DNA of 64,000 nt from CALKKN01 sp050118555 (GCA_050118555.1 JASFKQ010000001.1:11789-75788), one strand, 5' to 3'; counted from the first letter of the stretch, positions 42,162-51,263 are shown. Notes: generated from the sequence alone by a model not told the origin. Translations and numbers: made by a program.

Positions 42162-42533
42162 ATGGAACATACCGAAGACATCGTTGAAGCCGGCCCCGGG
42201 CCCATGCCCGGACTGGTGTTTACCGACGCAGCCGCACGCAAGGTCCAGCAGCTGGTCCTGGAGGAGGGAAATCCCTCATTGATGCTACGCGTCTATATCA
42301 GCGGCGGCGGGTGTTCCGGCTTCCAGTACGGTTTTTCCTTTGACGAGGAACGCGCGGAGGATGACGTTGCGATCGACAACGACGGGGTCATCCTGCTGGT
42401 CGACCCGCTGAGCTTTCAGTACCTGATGGGTGCCGAAGTGGACTACACCGAGAGCCTCCAGGGCGCCCAGTTCGTGATCCGCAATCCGAACGCAACCACG
42501 ACCTGCGGCTGCGGCTCGTCCTTCTCGATCTGA
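42162..42533 (+). CDS. erpA: Iron-sulfur cluster insertion protein ErpA
   Basis: An A-type carrier delivering Fe-S clusters to apoproteins such as IspG/IspH. It has 123 residues from ATG 42162 (family about 115). The three cluster cysteines are C51 (GGGCSGFQYGF) and C115/C117 (TTCGCGSSFS). The N-terminal LVFTDAAARKVQQL is typical. An in-frame TTG at 42126 overlapping the previous stop is possible but less likely. Confidence 0.96.
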   Translation: MEHTEDIVEAGPGPMPGLVFTDAAARKVQQLVLEEGNPSLMLRVYISGGGCSGFQYGFSFDEERAEDDVAIDNDGVILLVDPLSFQYLMGAEVDYTESLQGAQFVIRNPNATTTCGCGSSFSI

Positions 42534-42538
42534 TCGCG

Positions 42539-43543
42539 GTGACTGCGCTCGACCTGAGCATCGACCGCATCACGCCCTCGCACGACAATCTTTTTACCTC
42601 GGTTCGGCTGGACCGGCTTGTCGAGTACCGTGACCGGCCCGATTGGGTGGCCGCAGCGGCTGAGTCCGCCGAAGCACGCTTCGTGCCCTTGTGGCGGAAC
42701 CGATGCCTGCTTGCAGGCGACCCGGGTGAACAGGTCGCCGTGTACCTGGAACCGGGCGATCTCGACCGTCTCGACAGTATCCAGCCACCCACCTTGCTGG
42801 GCACCGACGGCAAGCGATTCTTTTTCGCCGTCTCGATCAATGACGCCCAGCGCGACGAAGTCCTGGCGCAGCACCCCGAGGCGCGGTTTCTGGACCTGAG
42901 GCTGGCGTCCATCGACATGGACGCCAAGCACGCGGGCGTCCTCGCTTACGCCAAAGCCCTGCACTACTGGCAACATCGCCACAGCTTCTGCGGCGTCTGT
43001 GGCGATGCCAACCGCCTGGAATCAGCGGGGCACAAGATGGTGTGCAGCAACGAGGAATGCGGCAGGCAGTCATTCCCCCGCATCGATCCCGCCATCATCG
43101 TGCTGGTCACCGAGGGCGATGCGGCCCTGCTGGGTCGCAACACGACCTGGCCGCCCAGGCGGTTTTCGACCCTGGCGGGTTTCGTCGAGCCCGGCGAAAG
43201 CCTGGAGGACGCCGTGGTCCGGGAAGTCTACGAGGAAGCCAGGGTTCGGCTGCGTGGGATTCGCTACCTGTCCTCCCAGCCCTGGCCTTTTCCCGCATCC
43301 GCGATGTGCGGCTTTCATGCCGAGGCGCAGTCACGGGAATGCGCCGTCAGCGATGAAATGGAAGAGTTGCGCTGGCTCACCGCCGGGGAAATCACGAAGG
43401 GGCTGGAGACTGACGAGATCCGGCTGCCGCCGCCCGTCTCCATCGCCTTCCGCCTCATCGCCGGCTGGTATCAGGAGCAGTGCGCCGGAGACCTGGAGCC
43501 GCTGTTGCGGCGATCCGGACAGTGGGCGGGCCGGCCGACGTGA
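42539..43543 (+). CDS. nudC: NAD(+) diphosphatase NudC
   Basis: Cleaves NAD(H) to NMN(H) and AMP and can remove NAD caps from RNA. It has 334 residues from GTG 42539, longer than E. coli (257) because of an N-terminal domain. The zinc ribbon is FCGVCG plus CSNEECG. The Nudix box GFVEPGESLEDAVVREVYEE is followed by the NudC-specific SQPWPFPAS. In the box the normally invariant Gly after EE-x is Arg (EEARV). It begins 5 bp after erpA. Confidence 0.94.
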   Translation: MTALDLSIDRITPSHDNLFTSVRLDRLVEYRDRPDWVAAAAESAEARFVPLWRNRCLLAGDPGEQVAVYLEPGDLDRLDSIQPPTLLGTDGKRFFFAVSINDAQRDEVLAQHPEARFLDLRLASIDMDAKHAGVLAYAKALHYWQHRHSFCGVCGDANRLESAGHKMVCSNEECGRQSFPRIDPAIIVLVTEGDAALLGRNTTWPPRRFSTLAGFVEPGESLEDAVVREVYEEARVRLRGIRYLSSQPWPFPASAMCGFHAEAQSRECAVSDEMEELRWLTAGEITKGLETDEIRLPPPVSIAFRLIAGWYQEQCAGDLEPLLRRSGQWAGRPT

Positions 43544-43636
43544 CTACGCCGTCCCTGTTTTTACGGGTTTGCGTGGTCTGATAGAATCGACGTTTGAACC
43601 GCCGCCGCCGCGGCCTTCACGAGGGACCGACCGCGA

Positions 43637-44524
43637 ATGACCATCATCGCCATCCTGCTCGCCTTCGCGCTGTGCCACTTCGTCCGTGAACTGGGCCGGG
43701 TGCGGAGCAACCGCTGGCTACGTGGCTGGATCGACTTCAGCCAGGACGCGTTCGGCCGGCTCCCCGGCTGGCAGGACCTGCTCGGCTTCCTGGTGATGCT
43801 GGCGGTACCACTGGTGGTGCTGCTCCTTATCGACCGGGTGCTGGTATCGGCCATGGGTGCGACCGGCTCGTTTCTGCTGGCGCTCGTGGTGTTGATTTAC
43901 AGCTTCGGGCCACGCGATCTCGATACGGATGTCGCGGAAATCATCGAGTCCGATGAGGACGAATCCGAGGACGGCAATGCTTCTCTCGAGGCCCTGCTCG
44001 GCCAGCCGGTTCCCGATGATCCCGACGCGACTCGGCAGAAAGCGATTGAGGCGGTGTTCAGGGAAGCTCTGCACCGCTGGTTCGGGGTCATCTTCTGGTT
44101 CGCGGTACTCGGTATCGCGGGCGCATTCCTGTACCGCATGGTCGGCTGGCTGGTCAGCGAAGACTTCGAACTCGCAGAGGAGCAGAAACAATTGTTCATC
44201 CGCCTGCAGCAGATCATGGATTGGCCGGCGGCGCAGCTGATGACGCTGGCCCTGGCGATCGCCACCGACTTCGATTCGGTGTTTCGCGCCTGGAAGCAGT
44301 ACCACGACGAACAGGGCCACGGGCTGCTGGAGGGCGATAATGGCTTCCTTCTCGCCAGCGCACGAACCATCATTCTGACCGGCCACGCCGCCCGGGACGG
44401 CTACGCCGACCAGTTGCACGGCCACATGGTATGCCTGCAACAGGCCATGGATCTGACCTGGCGGGTGCTGGGTGTCTGGCTAACGGTGCTGGCGCTCCTG
44501 CTACTGATTGGCGTCATCGTCTGA
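43637..44524 (+). CDS. ampE: AmpE-like membrane protein
   Basis: A 295-residue inner-membrane protein of the AmpE/CobD-like family, a proposed sensor tied to beta-lactamase induction in enterobacteria but usually found, as here, without ampD next to it. Four or so helices: MTIIAILLAFALCHFV, LLGFLVMLAVPLVVLLLI, VIFWFAVLGIAGAFLYRM and the C-terminal VLGVWLTVLALLLLIGVIV. Family motifs YSFGPRDL and FWFAVLGIAGAFLYRM are present. A TAGAAT element at 43582 may be its -10. Actual role uncertain. Confidence 0.88.
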   Translation: MTIIAILLAFALCHFVRELGRVRSNRWLRGWIDFSQDAFGRLPGWQDLLGFLVMLAVPLVVLLLIDRVLVSAMGATGSFLLALVVLIYSFGPRDLDTDVAEIIESDEDESEDGNASLEALLGQPVPDDPDATRQKAIEAVFREALHRWFGVIFWFAVLGIAGAFLYRMVGWLVSEDFELAEEQKQLFIRLQQIMDWPAAQLMTLALAIATDFDSVFRAWKQYHDEQGHGLLEGDNGFLLASARTIILTGHAARDGYADQLHGHMVCLQQAMDLTWRVLGVWLTVLALLLLIGVIV

Positions 44525-44550
44525 ACCGTGCGCCGTACAGTCGACGGCGG

Positions 44551-45462
44551 ATGCGCGTCGTGACCATCCACCGAATCCGCTTGTGCCTGTGCCTGGCGTT
44601 TCTCCTGCTGGCGCTTGACCCGGCCGCTGTCTTTGCCGAAATCGAGCTGACCCAGGCCGATGGCGGCGTCCTGGAACTGCCGGGTCCGGCGAACCGGATC
44701 GTCACCTTGTCGCCCCATCTAACCGAGCTGGTCTTCGCCGCCGGCGCCGGCGCCCGGATCGTCGCCACAGTGGCCTTCAGCGAATACCCGGCCGCCGCCG
44801 CCGACATTCCGCGCGTGGGCGACGCGTTCCGGCTCGACATCGAGCGCATCGTGTCTCTGAAACCGGACCTGGTCATCGCCTGGCAGTCCGGGAACCCGCA
44901 GGCGGCCGTGGCCCAGCTGGGCGCGTTGGACATCGCGGTCTGGTCGGTCGAGATCCGCGAGCCCGCGGAGATCCCCGGCGCAGTCGAGGCGATCGGTCGC
45001 GCGGCGGATACCGCTCCGGCCGCGCAACGGGAGGCGGACATGCTGCGCCGCCGGCTGGCCAGTCTCTCCACGCGGTACCGTGGAGCGGAACGCGTGGATT
45101 ATTTTTACCAGGTGGACGCCAAGCCCCTGTTCACCATCAGCGGAAAACACCTGATCAGCAAGGGCCTGGACCTGTGCGGGGGGCGCAATGTCTTCGCGGA
45201 TGAATCCGGACTCGCTTTCCAGGTCTCGCACGAGTCGGTGATCGTGGCGGACCCGGCCGCGATCCTGGCGCCGTCGGGACAGGGGCTGCCGGATCCGCTC
45301 GCCGCGTGGCGTGCCTGGCCGGCCCTTCGCGCGGTACGACAGAACGCCCTGTTCCTGCTGCCCGCAGACGAAATCAGCCGCGCGACGCCGCGTTTCCTGG
45401 ATGCGCTGGAAATCGCCTGCGTCCGGCTTGACGGTGTCAGGAAGGGGGAGAGCCATGGCTGA
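44551..45462 (+). CDS. Corrinoid (BtuF-like) periplasmic binding protein
   Basis: A 303-residue helical-backbone metal-receptor protein that captures cobalamin or a similar metal chelate in the periplasm. The signal peptide (CLCLAFLLLALDPAAVFA) ends near residue 30. Binding-protein motifs are RIVTLSPHLTELVFAAGAG, VVGDAFR-like PRVGDAFRLDIERI, SLKPDLVIAW and GGRNVFADE. No btuC/btuD permease genes are adjacent. The end overlaps the DUF819 gene by 8 bp. Confidence 0.87.
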   Translation: MRVVTIHRIRLCLCLAFLLLALDPAAVFAEIELTQADGGVLELPGPANRIVTLSPHLTELVFAAGAGARIVATVAFSEYPAAAADIPRVGDAFRLDIERIVSLKPDLVIAWQSGNPQAAVAQLGALDIAVWSVEIREPAEIPGAVEAIGRAADTAPAAQREADMLRRRLASLSTRYRGAERVDYFYQVDAKPLFTISGKHLISKGLDLCGGRNVFADESGLAFQVSHESVIVADPAAILAPSGQGLPDPLAAWRAWPALRAVRQNALFLLPADEISRATPRFLDALEIACVRLDGVRKGESHG

Positions 45463-46675
45463 GCCGCTGATCACCTCGCCGGCTGGCGTGATGTCCGTTT
45501 TGATCGCCGTCGTCAGCTTCTGGTTCTGGCTCGAAAAGAAGAGCGGCTGGAAACTGTTCAACTTCCTGCCGCCGCTGATATTCATCTACGCCAGTCCGGT
45601 CCTGCTCTCCAATGCCGGCCTCATTCCTCACGAAAACGCGGCCTACGACTTCCTGCGCCATTACGGTCTGCCCGTGTTCATCTGCCTGATGCTCATCAAG
45701 GTGGATATCACCGGGGCCGTGAAGATCATGGGCAAGGGGGTGTTCGTGATGCTGATCGGCAGCGTCGGCGTGGTATTGGGCGGATTCCTCGCCTTTTCGC
45801 TCGGGCAGCAGCTCAGCACGCCGGAAAGCTGGCCGGTGCATTTTCCCCTGCCCGAAGACAGCTGGAAGGCCTTTGGCACGTTGGCCGGCAGCTGGATCGG
45901 CGGCACCGGCAACATGACCGCCGCCCACGCCGCACTCGACGGTGGCGCGAGCCACCTCACGATGGCCGCCGCGGCGGACCAGATGGTTTACCTCGTCTGG
46001 CTGCCCTTGCTGCTCGGGTCGCGGGCCTTCGCGGCCCAGTTCAACCGCTGGATGAAGGTGCCGGAGAACCGCCTGCGACGGATGGAACAGGCCGCCGCCG
46101 CCAGCGCGGTCAAGGAACCCGTGCCCTCGATGACACACCTGCTCGCCCTGGCGCTGATCGCGCTTTCCTTCACATGGGTATCGCTGGAGCTGTCGGAAGT
46201 CCTCCCCCCGGTCGCCATCGGCGGAGCGACCGTGATCAGCGCGGGCACCTGGCTGATCCTGCTGGTGACCACGCTGGCGCTGGCGGCATCGGCCACCCCG
46301 GCCCGAAAGATCCCCGGCGCGCACCCGATCGCGATGGCCATTATCTATGTCTACGTGGCGCGCATCGGGGCCACGATGGATTTGAGCAACGCCAGCCTGG
46401 AGGCCATGGGCGCATTCGTCCTGATGGCATATGCCTGGATCGCGATCCACGGCCTGTTCATACTCGCCGGCGCCTGGCTGTTCCGGGTGGATGTGCATAC
46501 CCTGGCGATCGCGTCGGCTGCAAACATCGGTGGCGCGGCCTCAGCCCCCATCGTGGCCGCGCATCACCGGGAATCCCTGGTGCCGGCCTCCATCCTCATG
46601 GCGATGATCGGTTACGCGCTCGGCAACTACCTCGCCATCCTGACCGGTCGCCTCGGACAGCTGCTGGTCGCCTGA
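45455..46675 (+). CDS. DUF819 family membrane protein
   Basis: A 406-residue polytopic inner-membrane protein with about 11-12 helices. It contains the family region FGTLAGSWIGGTGNMTAAHA in the middle and its pseudo-repeat ASAANIGGAASAPIVAAHHR near the C terminus. The inverted duplication suggests a secondary transporter, but no substrate is known. GGGGGAGAGCC precedes the ATG. It overlaps the preceding binding-protein gene and is probably translated with it, which hints at a shared small-molecule role. Confidence 0.92.
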   Translation: MAEPLITSPAGVMSVLIAVVSFWFWLEKKSGWKLFNFLPPLIFIYASPVLLSNAGLIPHENAAYDFLRHYGLPVFICLMLIKVDITGAVKIMGKGVFVMLIGSVGVVLGGFLAFSLGQQLSTPESWPVHFPLPEDSWKAFGTLAGSWIGGTGNMTAAHAALDGGASHLTMAAAADQMVYLVWLPLLLGSRAFAAQFNRWMKVPENRLRRMEQAAAASAVKEPVPSMTHLLALALIALSFTWVSLELSEVLPPVAIGGATVISAGTWLILLVTTLALAASATPARKIPGAHPIAMAIIYVYVARIGATMDLSNASLEAMGAFVLMAYAWIAIHGLFILAGAWLFRVDVHTLAIASAANIGGAASAPIVAAHHRESLVPASILMAMIGYALGNYLAILTGRLGQLLVA

Positions 46676-46754
46676 AGCCGGGTTGACGCTGTAAACGCCG
46701 GTTCATTGACCCGGGACAGGGCGCCCGCGCGCCGTGACGCGTATGCTGCAAGGT

Positions 46755-47714
46755 ATGGACACCGGCAGCCATTACATTGCGTTCGGGCCAGTTCCCTCGC
46801 GCCGCCTCGGCCGCAGCCTGGGCATCAACAACGTCCCGACCAAGACCTGTAGCTACGCCTGCATCTACTGCCAGGTGGGCGAGACCACCGACAAGTGCAT
46901 CGAACCGCGCCACTTCTTCGCCCCGGACGAGATTCACGATGCGGTCGCCGGGCGGCTGGCTACTCTGCCCGGCGGGGTGGACGACGTCGACTATCTGAGC
47001 TTCGTTCCTGACGGCGAACCAACCCTCGACATCGAACTGGGTAACAGCATCGACGCCCTGCACGACCTGGGCGTACCGGTGGCGGTGTTTTCCAATGCCT
47101 CACTCCTTCCCGATCACCGGGTGCGGCAGCGCCTCGCCCGAGCCGACCTGGTTTCGCTGAAGATCGACAGCCTCGAAGAGGATGTCTGGCTCGGCATCAA
47201 CCGACCTCATGCCAACCTCGCCCTGAAGACTATCCTTTCGGGCATCGAGCGTTTCGCGGCGGAATTCAACGGCACCCTCATCACCGAAACCATGTTGCTC
47301 GCCGGGCTCAACGACAGCGATGAATCCCTGGACGCCATTTCCCGCTTCATCACCCTGGTCAAGCCCCGCACCGCCTACCTGGCGGTGCCGACGCGCCCGA
47401 CAACGGTCCGAAGCGCGAAAGCACCCGACCCGCAGCACCTGGTTCGGGCGTACCAATGCTTCGCCGCGCAACTGCCCGGCGTTGAGTTGCTGACCGGACA
47501 GGAAACGGGCGCGTTCCATGCAAGCGGCAATCCGCGCACGGACCTTCTGGCCATCACCGCCGTGCATCCCATGAGAGAAGCCGCCGTGCACCAGCTGCTG
47601 GCGCAGAGCGACGCTGACTGGTCCCTTGTGGAGAATCTGCTGTCCGAAAGAGCGCTGCTGGTCGTCGAGCACGAGGGTGACCGCTTCTACCTGCGGCCAG
47701 TCACAACCCGCTGA
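46755..47714 (+). CDS. Radical SAM protein (YfkB/'wyosine-like' small family)
   Basis: A 319-residue radical SAM enzyme. The [4Fe-4S] motif is CSYACIYCQVG (Cx3Cx2C) after FGPVPSRRLGRSLGINNVP. SAM-binding segments are FVPDGEPTLD (GEP motif) and the barrel strands VSLKIDSLEE and GTLITETMLLAG. The C-terminal 100 residues resemble a winged-helix extension (LLAQSDADWSLVENLLSERA). ATG 46755 is chosen; ATG 46743 is in frame. The reaction is unknown for this family. Confidence 0.9.
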   Translation: MDTGSHYIAFGPVPSRRLGRSLGINNVPTKTCSYACIYCQVGETTDKCIEPRHFFAPDEIHDAVAGRLATLPGGVDDVDYLSFVPDGEPTLDIELGNSIDALHDLGVPVAVFSNASLLPDHRVRQRLARADLVSLKIDSLEEDVWLGINRPHANLALKTILSGIERFAAEFNGTLITETMLLAGLNDSDESLDAISRFITLVKPRTAYLAVPTRPTTVRSAKAPDPQHLVRAYQCFAAQLPGVELLTGQETGAFHASGNPRTDLLAITAVHPMREAAVHQLLAQSDADWSLVENLLSERALLVVEHEGDRFYLRPVTTR

Positions 47715-47800
47715 CCGCACCTCCCACCTTCGATCGGGAAGACGTTCTATACTTGCCGGACTAAACTGGACATTGATGCATTCGAAGCGGGGAGTCCTTT

Positions 47801-48364
47801 ATGACGAAGCTCGTTGCCGGCATTCTGCTGTGGAGTCTGACACACCTCCTTCCGTCTGCTGCCCCCGGCCTGCGAGGGCGGCTGGTCTCCCGGCTGGGTG
47901 AAAACCCGTACAAGGGTATCTTCGCCCTGCTGACGGTCCTGGCCATCTACCTCATCATCAGCGGCTGGAAGTCGACGGTGCCCGAGCTCGTCTACGTGCC
48001 TCCTGTGTGGGGACGGCACGTAACGGCACTGTTGGTGCTGTTTGCTTTCATCCTGTTCTTCGCGCCCTACCCACCCAACAACATCAAGCGCCTCCTGCGT
48101 CATCCGCAACTGACCGGCGTGGCGCTGTGGGGCGTGGGACACCTGCTCGCCAACGGCGAGGGCCGTTCCATCGTTCTGTTCGCCGGCATGGCGGTCTGGG
48201 CCATCGTGGAAATGTTCCTGATCAACCGGCGCGAAGGCGCCTGGTCCCGTCCGTCGCCCGCACCGGTCCGTAACGACGTGTTCCTGGTGGTGGGCGCCAT
48301 CGTCGCCTACGTCGCGGTGGCTTCAGCCCACCAATGGCTTTTTGGCTTTTCACCCTTTGCATGA
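47801..48364 (+). CDS. NnrU family membrane protein
   Basis: A 187-residue inner-membrane protein with about five helices, matching NnrU: LLWSLTHLLPSAAPGLRGRL at the N terminus, LRHPQLTGVALWGVGHLLAN in the middle and AHQWLFGFSPF at the end. NnrU was named from denitrification gene clusters, but no nitrogen-oxide genes are near, so a general membrane role is possible. GGGGAG precedes the ATG; TATACT at 47748 may be a -10 element. Confidence 0.93.
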   Translation: MTKLVAGILLWSLTHLLPSAAPGLRGRLVSRLGENPYKGIFALLTVLAIYLIISGWKSTVPELVYVPPVWGRHVTALLVLFAFILFFAPYPPNNIKRLLRHPQLTGVALWGVGHLLANGEGRSIVLFAGMAVWAIVEMFLINRREGAWSRPSPAPVRNDVFLVVGAIVAYVAVASAHQWLFGFSPFA

Positions 48365-48379
48365 CCTGAGGAGAAACAC

Positions 48380-48748
48380 ATGATCGGATACGTGACACTG
48401 GGTACCAATGACCTGGAACGGGCCGTGGCCTTTTACGACGAACTGCTGACGCTGGTGGGCGCCAAACGGTTCATGGAGGATCCGGGCCATTTCGTCGCCT
48501 GGGCAACCGGGCCGAACTCTCCCGGCCTGTCGGTAACGATTCCCTTCGACGGGAATCCCGCAACCGTCGGCAACGGGACCATGGTCGCGCTGATGGTCCA
48601 AAGCAAGGAAAAGGTGCACGAAGTGTACGATCGGGCCATCGCTCTCGGGGGCAAGGACGAGGGCCCCGCCGGGCCCCGTTCCGACGGGTTCTACGCCGGC
48701 TACTTCCGCGACCTGGACGGCAACAAGCTGAACGTGTTTTGTACATAG
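48380..48748 (+). CDS. VOC superfamily protein
   Basis: A 122-residue glyoxalase-fold protein: IGYVTLGTNDLERAVAFYDE at the start, FYAGYFRDLDGNKLNVFC at the end. The first usual metal His is replaced (GYVTLG) and the last Glu site reads NKLNVF, so classic metal ligands are lacking and it may be a binding protein. GAGGAG lies upstream. Its TAG stop is the exact point where a MITE-like element begins, so the natural 3' flank has been displaced. Confidence 0.88.
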   Translation: MIGYVTLGTNDLERAVAFYDELLTLVGAKRFMEDPGHFVAWATGPNSPGLSVTIPFDGNPATVGNGTMVALMVQSKEKVHEVYDRAIALGGKDEGPAGPRSDGFYAGYFRDLDGNKLNVFCT

Positions 48749-49013
48749 GGCCTGTCAACACGGCACGAGCCCACGCTGTTGCGACTGAAACAGCGCCAAA
48801 CAGGGTGCAAAGAGTCATTTTTGGAGGCTCCACGGGAACAACGCGCTGCTCGGAGTGGCGCTGTTTCAGCCTCAACCCTTCGGGACGCGGCCATATTTCC
48901 CGCTGGCGGCGTTATCACTCGCTCATGTAGCGGTGCTACACCGCGCTCGTTCTGCCTTGTCAGTTGAAAATATGGCCCGCGGCAGCGCGGGCTCGCACCG
49001 TGTTAACAGGCCC
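48748..49013. mobile_element. MITE-like element with 25-bp terminal inverted repeats
   Basis: A 266-bp non-coding element. Ends 48748-48772 (begins GGGCCTGTCAACACGG) and 48989-49013 match as inverted repeats at 22 of 25 positions. Inside are two further inverted pairs: CTGAAACAGCGCCA (48786) with TGGCGCTGTTTCAG (48857), and GGCCATATTT (48889) with AAATATGGCC (48968). No transposase is encoded, and no clear target duplication was seen. It begins inside the stop codon of the preceding gene. Confidence 0.75.
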
Positions 49014-49051
49014 TTGCCGGATTGACACTGCGACACCTGGCCCGGTACGGG

Positions 49052-49540
49052 CTAGGCCAGCAAACGGCCGAGTATCCCGCCGCTCAGGCTCCACGAGGCC
49101 AGGTTGAAGCACCAGAGATACACGGCCCACGCCAACCAGGGCCCCAGCAGCCACGCGGCCTGTTCCGAAATTCCTCGGAACACCACAAACGTCCAGCCGG
49201 CCGCGCCCAGTGATACGCTCCACAGCGCCCAGGCCCAGCCGATCCTGTTGAGGCCGAAAAAGAGTGCCGACCAGGAAACGGCGAGAACCAGCAACAGCAG
49301 CCACCAGGCGAGGGCGGTCCGGCGGCTGGCGTGACCCGTCAGCCAGACGGCCCACGCAGACACGGCGAGCGAGGCGAACGCAATTGCGCCCAGCAGCCCG
49401 AACAGCCAGGCGGGCGCCGTCCAGGACGGCTTGACCAGCTTGACGTAGTACCACTCGCCACCCGTGAAACTTCCTGCAATGACGGAGGCTGCGATCACGA
49501 TCAGCAACATGACGGCCAGGGATCCATACCGGCTAGACAC
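49052..49540 (-). CDS. tspO: TspO/MBR family tryptophan-rich sensory protein
   Basis: A 162-residue five-helix membrane protein binding tetrapyrroles. Start GTG 49540 with AAGGAG upstream. Family hallmarks are GGEWYYVKLVKPSWTAPAWL, SWSALFFGLNRIGWAW, LLGPWLAWAVYLWCFN and many Trp residues. TspO proteins affect porphyrin levels and stress responses. Here no photosynthesis genes are near. Confidence 0.94.
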   Translation of the reverse strand: MSSRYGSLAVMLLIVIAASVIAGSFTGGEWYYVKLVKPSWTAPAWLFGLLGAIAFASLAVSAWAVWLTGHASRRTALAWWLLLLVLAVSWSALFFGLNRIGWAWALWSVSLGAAGWTFVVFRGISEQAAWLLGPWLAWAVYLWCFNLASWSLSGGILGRLLA

Positions 49541-49670
49541 TGCACATCTCCTTTGAAAATAGCTTGCCCACTTGACTCTCAGACCTTGTCGCCTGCGGGC
49601 GGTTACAAACCGGCCGCTGCGTTCACCACCTTAATCAACCCGGGAGCCGTGTTCCAGCCGCCCGGCGCCA

Positions 49671-50963
49671 CTATCCCAGGGTATGCAGCGCTTCGTCCAG
49701 GGCTTCCAGCAGCATGTCGACGTTCTGCCGCGAAAAGACCAGCGGCGGGCGGATCTTGATGACGTTGCCGAGCGGGCCGGTCGTGCCGAGCAACACCCCC
49801 TTGTCCTTCAGCCGTTCCCTGACCAGGCGCGCCCCGTCGCCGGCCGGCTCGCGGGTGGCGCGATCTTCGACCAGTTCCACGCCATAGAATAGCCCCTTGC
49901 CCCGAACATCCCCGACGCGGTCGTGCGTCGCGGCCAGGCTGTTCAGGCCCTGCCCGAGGTAGGCGCCGGTGTCCCGGGCATTCTGCAGGATGCCTTCCTC
50001 CTCGATTGCATCCAGCACCGCCAGCCCCACCGCGGCGGACACGGGGTTGCCGCCAAAGGTGTTGAAGTAATCGAACCGGCGGGCGAAGTCGGCGGCGATT
50101 TCGGGAGTGGTCACCACAGCAGCCAGCGGATGACCGTCCCCCAGCGGCTTGCCCATGGTCACGATATCCGGCACAACCCCGGAATCCTGGAATCCCCAGT
50201 AATGGTCACCCAGCCGGCAGAGCCCTGATTGTACCTCGTCGGCCACCGCGAGGCCGCCGGCCGAGTGTACGCTGCGATAGGCGGTCTCCAGGTAGCCTTC
50301 CGGCGCCGTCAGAACGCCATTGGAGCTGAAGATGTTATCGACCATGAACATTGCCGGCGCCACTCCGCGGTCCGCCAGGGCCTCGACCGCAGCTCCGGCC
50401 AGGGCCCCGAATTTCGGACCGGCGTCCCCGTCCTCGCGCCCGAAGCTGCCCCGGTAGCCATTGGGCGGCTCGATGGCCTCGAGCCAGCCGGGCCGGTCAC
50501 TGGCCGGATACTCCGCGGTGGAAAGCGCCGACACAACCATCGAATTTCCATGGTAGGCGTGTTCGGTCACGATCGCGCCCTCGTGGCCGGTGACGGTCCG
50601 GGCGATGCGAAAAGCGAGGTCATTGGCCTCGGTTCCGGTACACACGAACATGCACACACTCAGGTCGCCCGGCAACGTCCCCCCCAGGCGCTCGGCATAG
50701 CGAACGACGTTTTCGTGCAGGTAACGCGTGTGCGTGTTGAGCGTCGATGCCTGCCGGCAAAGCGCCTCGACCACGCGGGGGTGACAGTGTCCGACAGAGG
50801 CGACGTTGTTGTAACAGTCCAGATAATGACGCCCGTCCGCATCCCAGAGCCAGACACCCTGACCACGGACGAGGTGGACCGGCTGGTCGTAAAACAGGCG
50901 GTAAGCGGGGCCCATCGAACGGTCGCGGCGCGTCATCAGATTGCGCTGTTCCGGGCTGGTCAT
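49671..50963 (-). CDS. Class III PLP-dependent aminotransferase
   Basis: A 430-residue fold-type I aminotransferase. The PLP lysine is K272 (IVTMGKPLGDGHPLAAV), the cofactor Asp is in ADEVQSGLCR (D242), and the phosphate loop is CTGTEANDLAFRI. The closest impression is the AGXT2L/ethanolamine-phosphate phospho-lyase branch of class III, so it could be a lyase instead of a transaminase. ATG 50963 is used; ATG 50978 is in frame. It is divergent from the rubrerythrin operon. Confidence 0.88.
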   Translation of the reverse strand: MTSPEQRNLMTRRDRSMGPAYRLFYDQPVHLVRGQGVWLWDADGRHYLDCYNNVASVGHCHPRVVEALCRQASTLNTHTRYLHENVVRYAERLGGTLPGDLSVCMFVCTGTEANDLAFRIARTVTGHEGAIVTEHAYHGNSMVVSALSTAEYPASDRPGWLEAIEPPNGYRGSFGREDGDAGPKFGALAGAAVEALADRGVAPAMFMVDNIFSSNGVLTAPEGYLETAYRSVHSAGGLAVADEVQSGLCRLGDHYWGFQDSGVVPDIVTMGKPLGDGHPLAAVVTTPEIAADFARRFDYFNTFGGNPVSAAVGLAVLDAIEEEGILQNARDTGAYLGQGLNSLAATHDRVGDVRGKGLFYGVELVEDRATREPAGDGARLVRERLKDKGVLLGTTGPLGNVIKIRPPLVFSRQNVDMLLEALDEALHTLG

Positions 50964-51150
50964 GACTTCGGTCCTCATTGCCTGACGGAACTGTCGGGAT
51001 CTGAATGTTAACCCTGTGCGGGGTTCATATGACAGCGAGGGCTTGCGTGCGGCCCGCGCAGGCACCAACTAGTACAAAGGGCGTCCGTCATCACCGTGAT
51101 GCCTGCAGCCGCCCGCGGGAATTGTCGCGGCTGGAAAGGTGATCCTTGTC

Positions 51151-51187
51151 ATTGAAATCACCTATCAAGCTTATCGGAAAAATCAAT
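51151..51187 (+). promoter_or_regulatory. OxyR-like binding site upstream of the rubrerythrin operon
   Basis: Two 15-bp half elements, ATTGAAATCACCTAT (51151-51165) and ATCGGAAAAATCAAT (51173-51187), are separated by exactly 7 bp and form a loose dyad. Against the OxyR 37-bp pattern (ATAG-N-T-N3-A-N-CTAT, twice, N7 between) I count 15 of 20 fixed positions. It ends next to a candidate -35, the normal place for OxyR activation. Match counted by eye; regulator inferred. Confidence 0.5.
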
Positions 51188-51216
51188 TTCAACTATAAAG
51201 GGGCTGTGTCTATGCT
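51188..51216 (+). promoter_or_regulatory. Candidate promoter of the rubrerythrin operon
   Basis: TTCAAC (51188-51193) and TATGCT (51211-51216) at 17-bp spacing. The weak -35 directly abuts the OxyR-like site, as expected for an activator-dependent promoter. The transcript would start near 51223, about 40 nt before the rubrerythrin start. Confidence 0.45.
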
Positions 51217-51263
51217 TGTATGGCTGAACCCCCTTTATCCATCAACAGGAGGCTGGAACCACC

